Positions 8,371 through 19,945 of a stretch of 64,000 nt of DNA are shown here, piece by piece. The first letter of the stretch is position 1, and every line of letters begins with the position of its first letter. The stretch comes from Pandoraea aquatica (GTDB lineage: Bacteria > Pseudomonadota > Gammaproteobacteria > Burkholderiales > Burkholderiaceae). Under the pieces are notes generated by a model that was not told the origin of the DNA, did no database searches, and saw nothing but the letters and a program-made list of their open reading frames with translations. The DNA lies in NCBI RefSeq assembly GCF_902459565.1, contig NZ_CABPSN010000004.1, positions 372,001 to 436,000 of the forward strand, written 5' to 3'. The translations under genes were made by a program, and so were the position numbers.

Positions 8371-10683
8371 ATGGTTGAAATCGAAATTGACGGCCAAAAG
8401 GTCGAGGTGCCCGAAGGCAGCATGGTGATCCAGGCTGCCAAGAAGAACGGCACCTATATTCCCCACTTCTGTTACCACAAGAAGTTGTCCATCGCTGCGA
8501 ACTGCCGCATGTGCCTGGTCGAGGTCGAGAAGGCCCCGAAGGCGGTGCCGGCATGCGCTACGCCGGTGGCCAACGGCATGATCGTGCGTACGAACTCCGA
8601 GAAGGCTGTGAAGGCACAGCAATCGGTGATGGAGTTCCTGCTGATCAACCACCCGCTCGACTGCCCGATCTGCGATCAGGGCGGTGAGTGCCAACTGCAA
8701 GATCTGGCAGTGGGTTACGGTAAGTCGGCTTCGCGCTATCAGGAAGAGAAGCGCGTGGTGTTCCACAAGAACGTGGGCCCGCTCATCTCGATGGAAGAGA
8801 TGTCGCGCTGCATCCACTGCACCCGTTGCGTGCGTTTCGGCCAGGAAGTGGCCGGCGTCATGGAATTCGGCATGCTGGGTCGCGGCGAGCACTCGGAAAT
8901 CACGTCGTTCGTCGGCAAGACGGTCGACTCCGAACTCTCGGGCAACATGATCGACCTGTGCCCGGTCGGTGCACTCACCTCGAAGCCGTTCCGCTACAGC
9001 GCCCGTACGTGGGAACTGTCGCGCCGCAAGTCGGTGAGCCCTCACGACGGCGTGGGTGCGAACCTCGTGGTGCAAGTGAAGAACAACAAGGTCATGCGCG
9101 TTGTGCCGCTCGAAAACGAAGCGGTCAACGAATGCTGGATCTCGGACAAGGACCGTTTCTCGTACGAAGGCCTGAACAGCGACGAACGTCTCACCAAGCC
9201 GATGCTCAAGCAGGGCGGCGAGTGGCACGAAGTCGACTGGCAGACGGCGCTTGAGTACGTCGGCCACGGTCTGACGGACATCATCCGCGATTTCGGTGCC
9301 GACGCCGTTGCCGCACTGGCCTCGCCGCACGCCACGATCGAAGAACTGCACCTGCTGCAGAAGTTCGTGCGCGCACTGGGTAGCGATAACGTCGACTTCC
9401 GTCTGCGTCAGACGGATGTGTCGGGCGGCACCCAGGGTGCTCCGTGGCTCGGCCTGCCGATCGCCGAACTCGATACGCTGCAAAGCGCGCTGGTCGTCGG
9501 TTCGTTCCTGCGTAAGGATCATCCGCTGTTCGCCTCGCGTCTGCGCTCGGCCGTGAAGGCCGGTGGTCAGCTGAATCTGCTGCACGGCTCGGACGACGAT
9601 CTGCTGGTGAAGCTCGCCAACAAGATCATCGCCGCACCGAGCGCGTGGGTGAGCGAACTGGCAGGCATCGCCGTGGCTGCAGCCGCTGCCAAGGGTGTTG
9701 CTGCCCCGGCAGAACTCGCCGGTGTGAACGCCAGCGACGCCGCCAAGGCGATCGCCGCTTCGCTGATCAACGGCGAGCGCCGCGCGATTCTGCTCGGCAA
9801 CGCAGTGGTTCAGCATCCGCAATTCGCTCAACTGCACGCCATCGCGCAAGTGATCGCTGACATCACCGGTGCGAAGCTGGGCTTCCTGACGGAAGGCGCG
9901 AACACGGTGGGCGGTTATGCAGTGAAGGCCACCAACGCGAAGGGCGCTGCGGCACTGTTCGCACAACCGCGTCAGGCTTATCTGCTGCTGGGCGCCGAAC
10001 CGGAGTTCGACTCGGCCGACGCGAAGCAAGCCCTCACGGCGCTCACCGCCGCGAAGATGGTCGTCTCGCTGTCGCCGTTCAAGCACGGCCTCGAATACGC
10101 CGACGTGCTGCTGCCGATCGCTCCGTTCACGGAAACGGCCGGTACGTTCGTCAACGCCGAAGGTCTGCCGCAACACTTCAACGGTGTGGTGCGTGCGCTG
10201 GGCGATACGCGTCCGGGCTGGAAGGTGCTGCGCGTGCTGGGCAATCTGCTCAAGCTGCAAGGTTTCGAGCAGGACACCGCCGAACAGGTGCGTGACGAAG
10301 CGCTGGCCGGTTTCTCGGCTGCGTCGCTCGACAACCGCGCAAAGGCTGCACTGGCTGCACCGAAGGCTGCGGGTCAGGGTCTGGAGCGTCTGGCCGATGT
10401 GCCGATCTACGCTGCCGACGCCCTCGTGCGCCGTGCACCGTCGCTGCAACTGACCAACGATGCCAAGGCTGCGCTGCGCGCAACGCTGCCGGCTGCGCTG
10501 TTCGACAGCCTGGGTCTTGCCAAGGGCGACGCGGTTCGCGTGCGTCAGGGCGATGCCGTAGTCACGCTGCCGGCCGCTCGCTCGGAAACGCTGCCCGCCA
10601 ATGTGGTGCGCGTACCGGCAGCCACGCCGGCATCCGCCGCGCTTGGCGCGATGTTCGGTGAAATTTCGGTGGAGAAGGCGTAA
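8371..10683 (+). CDS. nuoG: NADH-quinone oxidoreductase subunit G
   Basis: A 770-aa large subunit carrying the Fe-S wire. The N-terminal ferredoxin domain binds a 2Fe-2S cluster (C34, C45, C48, C62). A His-Cys motif follows (H94, C98, C101, C107; HPLDCPICDQGGEC), then a 4Fe-4S site with C147, C150, C153 and C197 (CIHCTRC, DLCPVGAL). The molybdopterin-oxidoreductase-like domain fills the rest; its second half is Ala-rich and less conserved. The next gene starts on the base after its stop. Confidence 0.98.
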   Translation: MVEIEIDGQKVEVPEGSMVIQAAKKNGTYIPHFCYHKKLSIAANCRMCLVEVEKAPKAVPACATPVANGMIVRTNSEKAVKAQQSVMEFLLINHPLDCPICDQGGECQLQDLAVGYGKSASRYQEEKRVVFHKNVGPLISMEEMSRCIHCTRCVRFGQEVAGVMEFGMLGRGEHSEITSFVGKTVDSELSGNMIDLCPVGALTSKPFRYSARTWELSRRKSVSPHDGVGANLVVQVKNNKVMRVVPLENEAVNECWISDKDRFSYEGLNSDERLTKPMLKQGGEWHEVDWQTALEYVGHGLTDIIRDFGADAVAALASPHATIEELHLLQKFVRALGSDNVDFRLRQTDVSGGTQGAPWLGLPIAELDTLQSALVVGSFLRKDHPLFASRLRSAVKAGGQLNLLHGSDDDLLVKLANKIIAAPSAWVSELAGIAVAAAAAKGVAAPAELAGVNASDAAKAIAASLINGERRAILLGNAVVQHPQFAQLHAIAQVIADITGAKLGFLTEGANTVGGYAVKATNAKGAAALFAQPRQAYLLLGAEPEFDSADAKQALTALTAAKMVVSLSPFKHGLEYADVLLPIAPFTETAGTFVNAEGLPQHFNGVVRALGDTRPGWKVLRVLGNLLKLQGFEQDTAEQVRDEALAGFSAASLDNRAKAALAAPKAAGQGLERLADVPIYAADALVRRAPSLQLTNDAKAALRATLPAALFDSLGLAKGDAVRVRQGDAVVTLPAARSETLPANVVRVPAATPASAALGAMFGEISVEKA

Positions 10684-11748
10684 ATGAGCCTGAACGAAGT
10701 CATCAATCAATACGGCACGCAGCTGCTGGGCGTTGCCTGGCCGACGGTGTGGGCGCTGGTCCGCATTCTCGTCGTCGCCGTGATTCTGCTGCTGTGCGTG
10801 GCGTATCTGATTCTGTGGGAGCGTAAGCTCATCGGCTGGATGCACGTGCGTCTCGGTCCGAACCGCGTGGGTCCGGCAGGTTTGCTCCAGCCGATCGCCG
10901 ACGTGTTGAAGCTGCTGCTCAAGGAAGTGATCACGCCGTCGCAAGTCAGCAAGGGCATTTACGCCATCGCTCCGGTGATGGCCGTGTTGCCGGCTTTCGC
11001 GATCTGGGCGGTGATCCCGTTCCAGCCGGGTGCAGTGCTGGCCGACGTGAACGCCGGTCTGCTCTACGCGATGGCGATTTCGTCGATCGGTGTCTACGGC
11101 GTGATTCTCGCCGGCTGGGCCTCGAACTCGAAGTACGCCTTCCTCGGCGCCATGCGTGCATCGGCTCAGATGATTTCTTACGAAATCGCCATGGGCTTCG
11201 CGCTGGTCACGGTGCTGATGACGGCCGGCTCGCTCAACCTGTCGGACATCGTGCGCTCGCAAGAGCACGGCATGTTCGCAGGCATGGGCCTGAACCTGCT
11301 GTCGTGGAACTGGATTCCGCTGCTGCCGATGTTCGTCGTCTACTTCATCTCGGGCATTGCGGAAACGAACCGCCACCCGTTCGACGTGGTGGAAGGCGAG
11401 TCGGAAATCGTGGCCGGTCACATGATCGAATACTCGGGCATGGGCTTCGCCCTGTTCTTCCTGGCCGAGTACATCAACATGATCATCATCTCGGCGCTGG
11501 CCTCGGTGCTGTTCCTGGGGGGCTGGAGTGCGCCGTTCGGCTTCCTGTCGTTCATCCCGGGTGTGTTCTGGCTGGCTTTCAAGGTGTTCCTGCTGCTGTC
11601 GGTGTTCATCTGGGTGCGTGCGACGTTCCCGCGCTACCGCTACGACCAGATCATGCGTCTGGGCTGGAAGGTGTTCCTGCCGTTGACGATCCTCTGGGTG
11701 ATCGTGGTTGGGGGCTGGATCATGTCGCCCTGGAACATCTGGGGCTGA
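10684..11748 (+). CDS. nuoH: NADH-quinone oxidoreductase subunit H
   Basis: A 354-aa membrane subunit with about eight hydrophobic helices that forms the membrane side of the quinone tunnel. Signatures present are [20 protein letters not shown] and [19 protein letters not shown] with its acidic loop, and [13 protein letters not shown] near the C-terminus. Its ATG directly follows the nuoG stop, with GGAGAAGG as ribosome site inside the end of nuoG. Confidence 0.98.
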   Translation: MSLNEVINQYGTQLLGVAWPTVWALVRILVVAVILLLCVAYLILWERKLIGWMHVRLGPNRVGPAGLLQPIADVLKLLLKEVITPSQVSKGIYAIAPVMAVLPAFAIWAVIPFQPGAVLADVNAGLLYAMAISSIGVYGVILAGWASNSKYAFLGAMRASAQMISYEIAMGFALVTVLMTAGSLNLSDIVRSQEHGMFAGMGLNLLSWNWIPLLPMFVVYFISGIAETNRHPFDVVEGESEIVAGHMIEYSGMGFALFFLAEYINMIIISALASVLFLGGWSAPFGFLSFIPGVFWLAFKVFLLLSVFIWVRATFPRYRYDQIMRLGWKVFLPLTILWVIVVGGWIMSPWNIWG

Positions 11749-11771
11749 GGCGAACGGAGTAGAGGAATCCC

Positions 11772-12263
11772 ATGGTAAGGGCAATCAAGGACTTTTTCGG
11801 CAGTTTCCTGTTGTTGGAACTGCTCAAGGGCATGGCGCTCACAGGGCGCTACACGTTCGCACGCAAGGTGACGGTGCAGTTTCCGGAAGAGAAGACGCCG
11901 CTGTCGCCGCGTTTTCGCGGTCTGCACGCACTGCGCCGTTATCCGAACGGCGAAGAACGTTGCATCGCTTGCAAGTTGTGCGAAGCCGTGTGCCCGGCAA
12001 TGGCAATCACGATCGAATCGGATGTGCGTGACGACAATACCCGTCGTACCACGCGCTACGACATCGATCTGACCAAGTGCATCTTCTGCGGCTTCTGCGA
12101 AGAAAGCTGCCCGGTGGATTCGATCGTCGAAACGCACATTCTCGAGTACCACGGCGAGAAGCGTGGCGATCTGTACTTCACCAAGGAGATGCTGCTCGCG
12201 GTGGGCGATCGTTACGAAAACGAAATCGCGGCGGCCAAGGCGGCCGATGCGCCGTACCGTTAA
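11772..12263 (+). CDS. nuoI: NADH-quinone oxidoreductase subunit I
   Basis: A 163-aa ferredoxin-like subunit with clusters N6a and N6b. The two CxxCxxCxxxCP motifs are at C64/C67/C70/C74 ([12 protein letters not shown]) and C103/C106/C109/C113 ([12 protein letters not shown]). An amphipathic N-terminal helix anchors it to the membrane arm. GGAGTAGAGGAA precedes the ATG. Confidence 0.98.
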   Translation: MVRAIKDFFGSFLLLELLKGMALTGRYTFARKVTVQFPEEKTPLSPRFRGLHALRRYPNGEERCIACKLCEAVCPAMAITIESDVRDDNTRRTTRYDIDLTKCIFCGFCEESCPVDSIVETHILEYHGEKRGDLYFTKEMLLAVGDRYENEIAAAKAADAPYR

Positions 12264-12343
12264 AGCAGGGCAGGGCGCGGTGCTTGGGTAGCGCGCCCGG
12301 TACGGCAACAGACGTTGGCTAATTCTCGGCACACCCGGTGATT

Positions 12344-12979
12344 ATGGAATTCACAACTTTTCTTTTTTACGTGTTTGCGCTGATCCTCGTGATCTCCGGC
12401 CTGAAGGTCGTGACCTCGCGCAACCCCGTACAGTCGGCACTGTTCCTGGTGCTGGCGTTCTTCAACGCTGCGGCGATCTGGATGCTGCTCGAAGCCGAGT
12501 TTCTGGCAATCATGCTGGTGCTCGTCTACGTCGGCGCGGTGATGGTGCTGTTCCTGTTCGTGGTGATGATGATCGACATCAATCTCGACGAACTGCGTCG
12601 CGGCTTCGGTAAGTTCATTCCGCTGGCGAGTGCCGTCGGCGCGATCATGATCGTCGAAGCAGCACTCGTGCTGATGCGCGGCTACGGCGCCACGCGTGCC
12701 CCGGTCAAGGCCGTGTCGGCACCGGACGTGTCGAACACCAAGGCGCTCGGCGTTGCGCTCTACACCGACTACATCTTCGCCTTCGAAGTGGCAGGTCTGA
12801 TCCTGCTGGTGGCCGTCGTGGCAGCCGTTGCGCTCACGATGCGTACCCGTAAGGACCACAAACAGACCGACCCGAGCAAGCAGGTGCGCGTGAAGAAACG
12901 CGACCGCGTGCGTCTGGTGTCGATGCCCGCCGAAGCCCGGCAGCAATCCACCGGCACTGACAAGCCGGCGGCGGAATAA
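12344..12979 (+). CDS. nuoJ: NADH-quinone oxidoreductase subunit J
   Basis: A 211-aa membrane subunit with five hydrophobic helices and the conserved YVGAVMVLFLFVVMM helix, which bears the pi-bulge. I chose ATG at 12344 (MEFTTFLFYVFAL), the family start. A GTG two codons upstream (12338) keeps the frame but adds residues not seen in relatives. The C-terminus after about residue 165 is charged and variable. Confidence 0.96.
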   Translation: MEFTTFLFYVFALILVISGLKVVTSRNPVQSALFLVLAFFNAAAIWMLLEAEFLAIMLVLVYVGAVMVLFLFVVMMIDINLDELRRGFGKFIPLASAVGAIMIVEAALVLMRGYGATRAPVKAVSAPDVSNTKALGVALYTDYIFAFEVAGLILLVAVVAAVALTMRTRKDHKQTDPSKQVRVKKRDRVRLVSMPAEARQQSTGTDKPAAE

Positions 12980-12988
12980 GGAGACAGC

Positions 12989-13300
12989 ATGATGTCGTTG
13001 TCGCTAGCGCATTACCTGGTGTTGGGCGCGATTCTGTTCGCGATCAGCATTACCGGTATCTTCCTCAACCGCAGAAATGTGATTGTGCTGCTCATGGCCA
13101 TCGAGCTGATGTTGCTCGCGGTCAATCTGAACTTCGTCGCGTTCTCGCATTACCTGGGCGACATTGCCGGCCAGGTATTCGTGTTCTTCATTCTTACGGT
13201 GGCCGCCGCAGAAGCTGCGATCGGTCTGGCTATTCTGGTCACGCTGTTCCGTAAGCTCGAAACGGTCAACGTCGAAGATCTCGACCGCCTCAAGGGTTAA
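12989..13300 (+). CDS. nuoK: NADH-quinone oxidoreductase subunit K
   Basis: A 103-aa membrane subunit with three helices. The two buried glutamates of the proton path are in [14 protein letters not shown] and [13 protein letters not shown]. Two consecutive ATG codons (12989, 12992) both fit the AAGGAGACAGC ribosome site, so the true N-terminus is uncertain by one residue. Related to MrpC. Confidence 0.97.
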   Translation: MMSLSLAHYLVLGAILFAISITGIFLNRRNVIVLLMAIELMLLAVNLNFVAFSHYLGDIAGQVFVFFILTVAAAEAAIGLAILVTLFRKLETVNVEDLDRLKG

Positions 13301-13313
13301 AGCGAACGCTGTT

Positions 13314-15365
<2,052 letters not shown>

Positions 15366-15383
15366 TAGGGGGAGCCAATAACA

Positions 15384-16865
15384 ATGCAATCGCTACCGCT
15401 TCTGAGTCTGGCCATTTGGCTGCCCATCATCTCGGGGATCGTTGTCCTCGCGGTGGGTAACGACCGCAATCCAGGCGTCGCACGCGCGCTGTCGCTCATC
15501 GGCTCGCTGCTGAGCTTCCTGGTCACGCTGCCGCTGATCTCGAATTTCGACGCCAAGGCCTCTTCGTTCCAGTTCGTCGAGAAATCGAGCTGGATCGAGC
15601 GCTTCCACATCAACTACTTCCTCGGCATCGACGGCATCTCGCTGTGGCTTGTCGTGCTGACTGCCCTCATCACGGTGATCGTGGTGATCGCGGGCTGGGA
15701 AGTGATCACCGAACGCGTGGCGCAGTACATGGCCGCATTCCTGATCCTCTCCGGTCTGATGATCGGCGTGTTCTCGGCACAGGACGGCATGCTGTTCTAC
15801 GTGTTCTTCGAAGCCACGCTGATCCCGATGTATCTGATCATCGGTATCTGGGGTGGTGCGAACCGTGTGTACGCTGCGTTCAAGTTCTTCCTGTACACGC
15901 TGCTCGGCTCGCTGCTGATGCTGGTCGCGCTGATCTATCTGTACAACGCAACGGGCTCGTTCACGCTGACCGACTGGTACGCCGCGAAGCTGCCCTTGAA
16001 CGTGCAGATACTGCTGTTCGTGGCCTTCTTCATGGCCTTCGCCGTGAAGGTGCCGATGTGGCCGGTGCACACCTGGCTGCCGGACGCCCACGTGGAAGCG
16101 CCGACGGGTGGCTCGGTCGTGCTGGCCGCCATCATGCTGAAGCTCGGCGCGTACGGTTTCCTGCGCTTCTCGCTGCCGATCGCACCGGACGCCAGCCATT
16201 ACCTGTCGGGCTTCATGGTCGCGCTTGCGCTGATCGCCATCGTCTACATCGGCCTTGTGGCGCTGGTGCAGACGGATATGAAGAAACTGGTGGCTTACTC
16301 GTCGATCGCTCACATGGGCTTCGCGATCCTCGGCTTCTTCATGTTCAGCGAAATCGGCATGCAGGGTGCGATGGTGCAGATGATCTCGCACGGTTTCGTG
16401 TCGGGCGCCATGTTCCTGTGTATCGGTGTGCTGTATGACCGCATGCACTCGCGCAACATCGCCGACTACGGCGGTGTCGTGAACACGATGCCGAAGTTCG
16501 CCGCGTTCCTGATGCTGTTCGCCATGGCCAACAGCGGTCTGCCGGCAACGTCGGGCTTCGTGGGTGAATTCCTGGTGATCCTGGGCGCTGTGAAGTTGAA
16601 CTTCTGGGTGGGCCTGCTGGCGGCCACCTCGCTGATCACCGGTGCGGCCTACTCGCTGTGGATGTACAAGCGCGTGATTTTCGGTGCCATCGCCAACGAT
16701 CATGTGCGCGAGCTGGTCGACATCAACAAGCGCGAGTTCTTCATGCTCGCAGTGCTGGCGGCTCTCACGTTGTTCATGGGTATCTATCCGAAGCCTTTTA
16801 CGGACCTGATGCATACCTCCGTGGTTAACCTCCTCGCCCACGTGGCGCAGACCAAGCTGCCGTAA
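15384..16865 (+). CDS. nuoM: NADH-quinone oxidoreductase subunit M
   Basis: A 493-aa antiporter-like subunit with about 14 hydrophobic helices. The conserved glutamate is in FYVFFEATLIPMYLIIG, and the lysine-bearing helix has AFAVKVPMWPVHTWLPDAHV. IGFVGEFL-type text (SGFVGEFLVILG) completes the family pattern. It starts 18 bases after nuoL, preceded by GGGGGAG. Confidence 0.98.
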   Translation: MQSLPLLSLAIWLPIISGIVVLAVGNDRNPGVARALSLIGSLLSFLVTLPLISNFDAKASSFQFVEKSSWIERFHINYFLGIDGISLWLVVLTALITVIVVIAGWEVITERVAQYMAAFLILSGLMIGVFSAQDGMLFYVFFEATLIPMYLIIGIWGGANRVYAAFKFFLYTLLGSLLMLVALIYLYNATGSFTLTDWYAAKLPLNVQILLFVAFFMAFAVKVPMWPVHTWLPDAHVEAPTGGSVVLAAIMLKLGAYGFLRFSLPIAPDASHYLSGFMVALALIAIVYIGLVALVQTDMKKLVAYSSIAHMGFAILGFFMFSEIGMQGAMVQMISHGFVSGAMFLCIGVLYDRMHSRNIADYGGVVNTMPKFAAFLMLFAMANSGLPATSGFVGEFLVILGAVKLNFWVGLLAATSLITGAAYSLWMYKRVIFGAIANDHVRELVDINKREFFMLAVLAALTLFMGIYPKPFTDLMHTSVVNLLAHVAQTKLP

Positions 16866-16885
16866 TCGGGGAGGACATCTAGATC

Positions 16886-18355
16886 ATGCAAAACATTAAT
16901 CTGCTGCCTGCGTTGCCGGAGGCCATCCTGCTGCTCATGATCCTCGTGATCATGATGTGCGACGCGTTCCTCGGCCAGACGCGCAAGCTCAACTACGTGC
17001 TGGCGTGCATCACGTCGGCTGTCGTGTCGGTGCTGTGGGCTTGCAACGCCGCCGACCCGGCGTCGCATTACCTGTTCGGCAATGTGTTCGTCGCCGACCC
17101 GATGTCGAACCTGCTCAAGGCCTTCGGTGGTCTGGCAACGTTCGTCACGTTCATCTACGGCCAGAAGTATCTGGAAGCGCGCGGTCTTGCGCGTGGCGAC
17201 TTCTATGTCCTCAGCCTGTTCTCGCTGCTGGGCCTGTCGGTGATGATCTCGGGCAACAGCTTCCTGACGCTGTATCTGGGTCTGGAACTGATGTCGCTGT
17301 CGCTGTATGCGCTCGCCGCCGTGTGGCGCGATTCGACGAACGCGACCGAGTCGGCCATGAAGTACTACGTGCTGGGCGCGCTGGCTTCGGGCTTCCTGCT
17401 GTACGGGATGTCGATGATGTATGGCGCGACGGGCTCGCTCGAACTCGCCAAGGTCTTCGAAGTGATCGCTTCGGGCGCTGTGAACAAGATCGTGCTGGTG
17501 TTCGGCGTGGTCTTCGTGGTCGCCGGCCTGGCGTTCAAGCTGGGTGCTGCGCCGTTCCACATGTGGGTGCCGGACGTCTATCAAGGCGCACCGACCCCGG
17601 TCACGCTGCTCATCGGTGGCGCGCCGAAGCTGGGTGCCTTCGCGCTGCTGCTGCGCTTGCTGGTGGAGGGCATGCTGCCGCTGGCGATCGACTGGCAACA
17701 GATGCTGATCATCCTGGCGGTGCTGTCGCTGGTGATCGGTAACCTGACGGCTATCGTGCAGACCAACGTCAAGCGTCTGCTGGCGTACTCGACGATCTCG
17801 CACATGGGCTTCGTGCTGCTGGGCATGCTCTCGGGCGTGGTGGGCGGCAAGATCGACGGCATCGCCGACGCTTACGGTTCGTCGCTGTTCTACAGCGTGA
17901 TCTACCTGCTGACGACGCTGGGCACGTTCGGTATCGTGCTGCTGCTCTCGCGTAAGGGCTTCGAAGCCGAGAACCTCTCGGATCTGAAGGGCCTGAACCA
18001 ACGCAGCCCGTGGTTTGCCTTCGTCATGCTGATGTTGATGTTCTCGCTGGCCGGCATTCCGCCGCTGGCAGGCTTCTACGCCAAGCTGGCCGTGCTGCAA
18101 GCGGTCGTGAACGCCGGTATGGTGTGGCTGGCGGTGGTCGCGGTGATCGCGTCGCTGATCGGTGCGTTCTACTACCTGCGTGTCGTGAAGCTGATGTACT
18201 TCGACAAGGCCGACGACACCAATGCGCTTGAAGGCAGCGGTACGATGCGCTTCGTGCTCTCCATCAACGGTCTGGCCATGCTGTATCTGGGCCTGATGCC
18301 GGGTTCGCTGATGGACTGGTGCCTGCGCACGATCAAGCTGACGCTGGCGAGCTAA
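16886..18355 (+). CDS. nuoN: NADH-quinone oxidoreductase subunit N
   Basis: A 489-aa antiporter-like membrane subunit and the last of the 14 complex I genes. Family features are [17 protein letters not shown] with the key Glu, [20 protein letters not shown] and [27 protein letters not shown] precedes the ATG. The closely spaced DUF2818 gene follows. Confidence 0.98.
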   Translation: MQNINLLPALPEAILLLMILVIMMCDAFLGQTRKLNYVLACITSAVVSVLWACNAADPASHYLFGNVFVADPMSNLLKAFGGLATFVTFIYGQKYLEARGLARGDFYVLSLFSLLGLSVMISGNSFLTLYLGLELMSLSLYALAAVWRDSTNATESAMKYYVLGALASGFLLYGMSMMYGATGSLELAKVFEVIASGAVNKIVLVFGVVFVVAGLAFKLGAAPFHMWVPDVYQGAPTPVTLLIGGAPKLGAFALLLRLLVEGMLPLAIDWQQMLIILAVLSLVIGNLTAIVQTNVKRLLAYSTISHMGFVLLGMLSGVVGGKIDGIADAYGSSLFYSVIYLLTTLGTFGIVLLLSRKGFEAENLSDLKGLNQRSPWFAFVMLMLMFSLAGIPPLAGFYAKLAVLQAVVNAGMVWLAVVAVIASLIGAFYYLRVVKLMYFDKADDTNALEGSGTMRFVLSINGLAMLYLGLMPGSLMDWCLRTIKLTLAS

Positions 18356-18374
18356 CTCGCAGGGGAGACGAACG

Positions 18375-18692
18375 ATGGGGATGTCCGCAGGCGGTACGCT
18401 GGTAATTCTGCTGGCCGTGCTGGGCGCGAACCTGCCGTTCGTGAACCAGCGGCTGTTCGGTATTCTCGGACGCAAGTCGGCGGTCAAACCGCTGTGGCTT
18501 CGTCTGATCGAGATGGTGGTGGCGTACTTCGTCGTGGGTGCGCTGGGTTACCTGATCGAGTCGGGCATCGGTAACGTGTTCGCGCAGGGCTGGGAGTTCT
18601 ACGCTGTGACGGCAAGCCTGTTTGTCGTATTCGCGTTTCCGGGCTTCGTCTACCGGTATTTGTGGCGCCACCGACCGGCGGCTGCCGCGTGA
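18375..18692 (+). CDS. DUF2818 family membrane protein, distal gene of the nuo operon
   Basis: A 105-aa protein with three hydrophobic segments (about residues 6-22, 43-62 and 76-95), ending in a short basic cytoplasmic tail. I recognise it as the DUF2818 protein often found right after nuoN in betaproteobacteria. It starts 19 bases after nuoN behind GGGGAGAC and before the operon terminator, so it is co-transcribed. A role in complex I assembly or stability is an inference from position only. Confidence 0.88.
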   Translation: MGMSAGGTLVILLAVLGANLPFVNQRLFGILGRKSAVKPLWLRLIEMVVAYFVVGALGYLIESGIGNVFAQGWEFYAVTASLFVVFAFPGFVYRYLWRHRPAAAA

Positions 18693-18709
18693 GATGGATG
18701 CTTTGCAAG

Positions 18710-18734
18710 ACGCCGCCCCCGAGGCGGCGTTTTG
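18710..18734 (+). terminator. rho-independent terminator of the nuo operon
   Basis: ACGCCGCC (18710-18717) pairs with GGCGGCGT (18723-18730) around a 5-base loop, followed by TTTGT. It sits 18 bases after the DUF2818 stop. Confidence 0.8.
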
Positions 18735-18771
18735 TATTCTGGGTTTGCCAATTTTCAGCCGTGGAGGGTTT

Positions 18772-19362
18772 ATGACCCAACAGCAAGACGACCAGCACCT
18801 GATTGAGACCGGCATCGAGAGCGATACTGTCTACGAAGGCGCGTTCCTGACCATCAAGCGCGATCGTGTGCGTCTGCCCGACGGCAAGACGGCCATTCGC
18901 GAGTACACGACCCATCCGGGCGCGGTGATGGTGATTCCGCTGTTCGAAGACGGTCAGGTGCTCATGGAGCGTCAGTATCGCTATCCGTTGAAGCGCGTGA
19001 TGACGGAGCTGCCCGCCGGCAAGCTCGACGAGGCTGAAGGCGGTCTGGTGTGCGGTCAGCGCGAGTTGCTGGAGGAGACGGGCTACCGCGCCGAGCGCTG
19101 GGACTACCTGACCCGCATTCACCCGGTGATTTCGTACTCGACGGAGTTCATCGACATCTGGCTGGCACGCGATCTGACGAAGGGCGAGCAGAAGCTGGAC
19201 GAAGGCGAGTTTCTCGACGTCTTCAAGATGCCCGCGACGGAGTTGCTTCAGTGGGTGCGCGAAGGGCGCGTCACGGACGTGAAATCGATTATCGGCGCGT
19301 TTTGGCTGGAAAAGATATTATCGGGAGTCTGGCAGCCCGGTGAACGTACGCCGTTGCGCTGA
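18772..19362 (+). CDS. NUDIX hydrolase, ADP-ribose pyrophosphatase type
   Basis: A 196-aa hydrolase with a canonical Nudix box at residues 83-105: G-x5-E-x7-REL-x-EE-x-G (GKLDEAE, then RELLEETGY). Enzymes of this subgroup split ADP-ribose and related nucleotide sugars into AMP and a sugar phosphate using Mg2+. The longer in-frame opening upstream is ignored because GTGGAGGG directly precedes ATG 18772 and the terminator of the previous operon lies upstream. It is usually found downstream of nuo in Burkholderiales, perhaps linked to NAD(H) by-product clearance (inference). Confidence 0.93.
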   Translation: MTQQQDDQHLIETGIESDTVYEGAFLTIKRDRVRLPDGKTAIREYTTHPGAVMVIPLFEDGQVLMERQYRYPLKRVMTELPAGKLDEAEGGLVCGQRELLEETGYRAERWDYLTRIHPVISYSTEFIDIWLARDLTKGEQKLDEGEFLDVFKMPATELLQWVREGRVTDVKSIIGAFWLEKILSGVWQPGERTPLR

Positions 19363-19442
19363 TTCGCCGTCTTACGGTCATTTTTCGATCCTGGTCCCGC
19401 CCATGCGTTCGGTCGGCGGGGCGGGGACATATCCGTTGCATC

Positions 19443-19916
19443 ATGAAGGTTTTTGATCTGCGTTGTGCCCATGAGCACACCTTCGAGGGCTGGTTCGGCT
19501 CGGAGGACGACTACCTGTCGCAACAGTCGCGAGGGCTGGTCAGTTGCCCGGTCTGCGGCGATACGGCGGTCGTACGCATGCCGTCTGCGCCGCGTCTGAA
19601 TCTGTCGGGCGCGACCGCCGCGCCGGGCACGACGAGCAACACAGCAGCCCGCGCAGATGCGCCACCGGTCGACGTCGCCCAGGCGCAGCGTCAGTTGCAG
19701 ACCTTATGGATGAAAGCAGTGCGTCACGTCATGGCGAACACCGAAGACGTGGGCGCACAGTTTGCCGAAGAGGCGCGCAAAATCCATTATCAGGAAGCGC
19801 CGGAGCGCAACATTCGGGGAACGGCCTCCCCGGACGAAGCGCAGGCACTTGCGGACGAGGGCATCGATATCCTGTCGCTCCCGCTGCCGGAAGGTGCCAA
19901 GGAAACGCTTCAATAA
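19443..19916 (+). CDS. DUF1178 family protein with zinc-ribbon-like N-terminus
   Basis: A 157-aa protein. The N-terminus MKVFDLRCAHEHTFEGWF and the SCPVCGD motif (residues 36-42) give Cys/His pairs that look like a small zinc ribbon. The middle (about 55-80) is Ala/Thr-rich linker. The C-terminal half (residues 80-157) has the conserved AEEARKIHYQEAPERNIRG signature and a helical region. The function of the family is not established to my knowledge. It lies just before the toxin-like gene on the other strand, with 29 bases between the two stops, so it marks the left edge of the accessory island. Confidence 0.9.
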   Translation: MKVFDLRCAHEHTFEGWFGSEDDYLSQQSRGLVSCPVCGDTAVVRMPSAPRLNLSGATAAPGTTSNTAARADAPPVDVAQAQRQLQTLWMKAVRHVMANTEDVGAQFAEEARKIHYQEAPERNIRGTASPDEAQALADEGIDILSLPLPEGAKETLQ

Positions 19917-19945
19917 GCGGGCGCACATCCCTCGCATTCCTCCCG

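Noticed and set aside
8338..11784. 1148-codon open frame on the minus strand
   Set aside because: It is antisense to nuoG and nuoH, rich in Arg/His/Gln/Asp as expected for the mirror of GC-rich codons, and has no domain or ribosome site.
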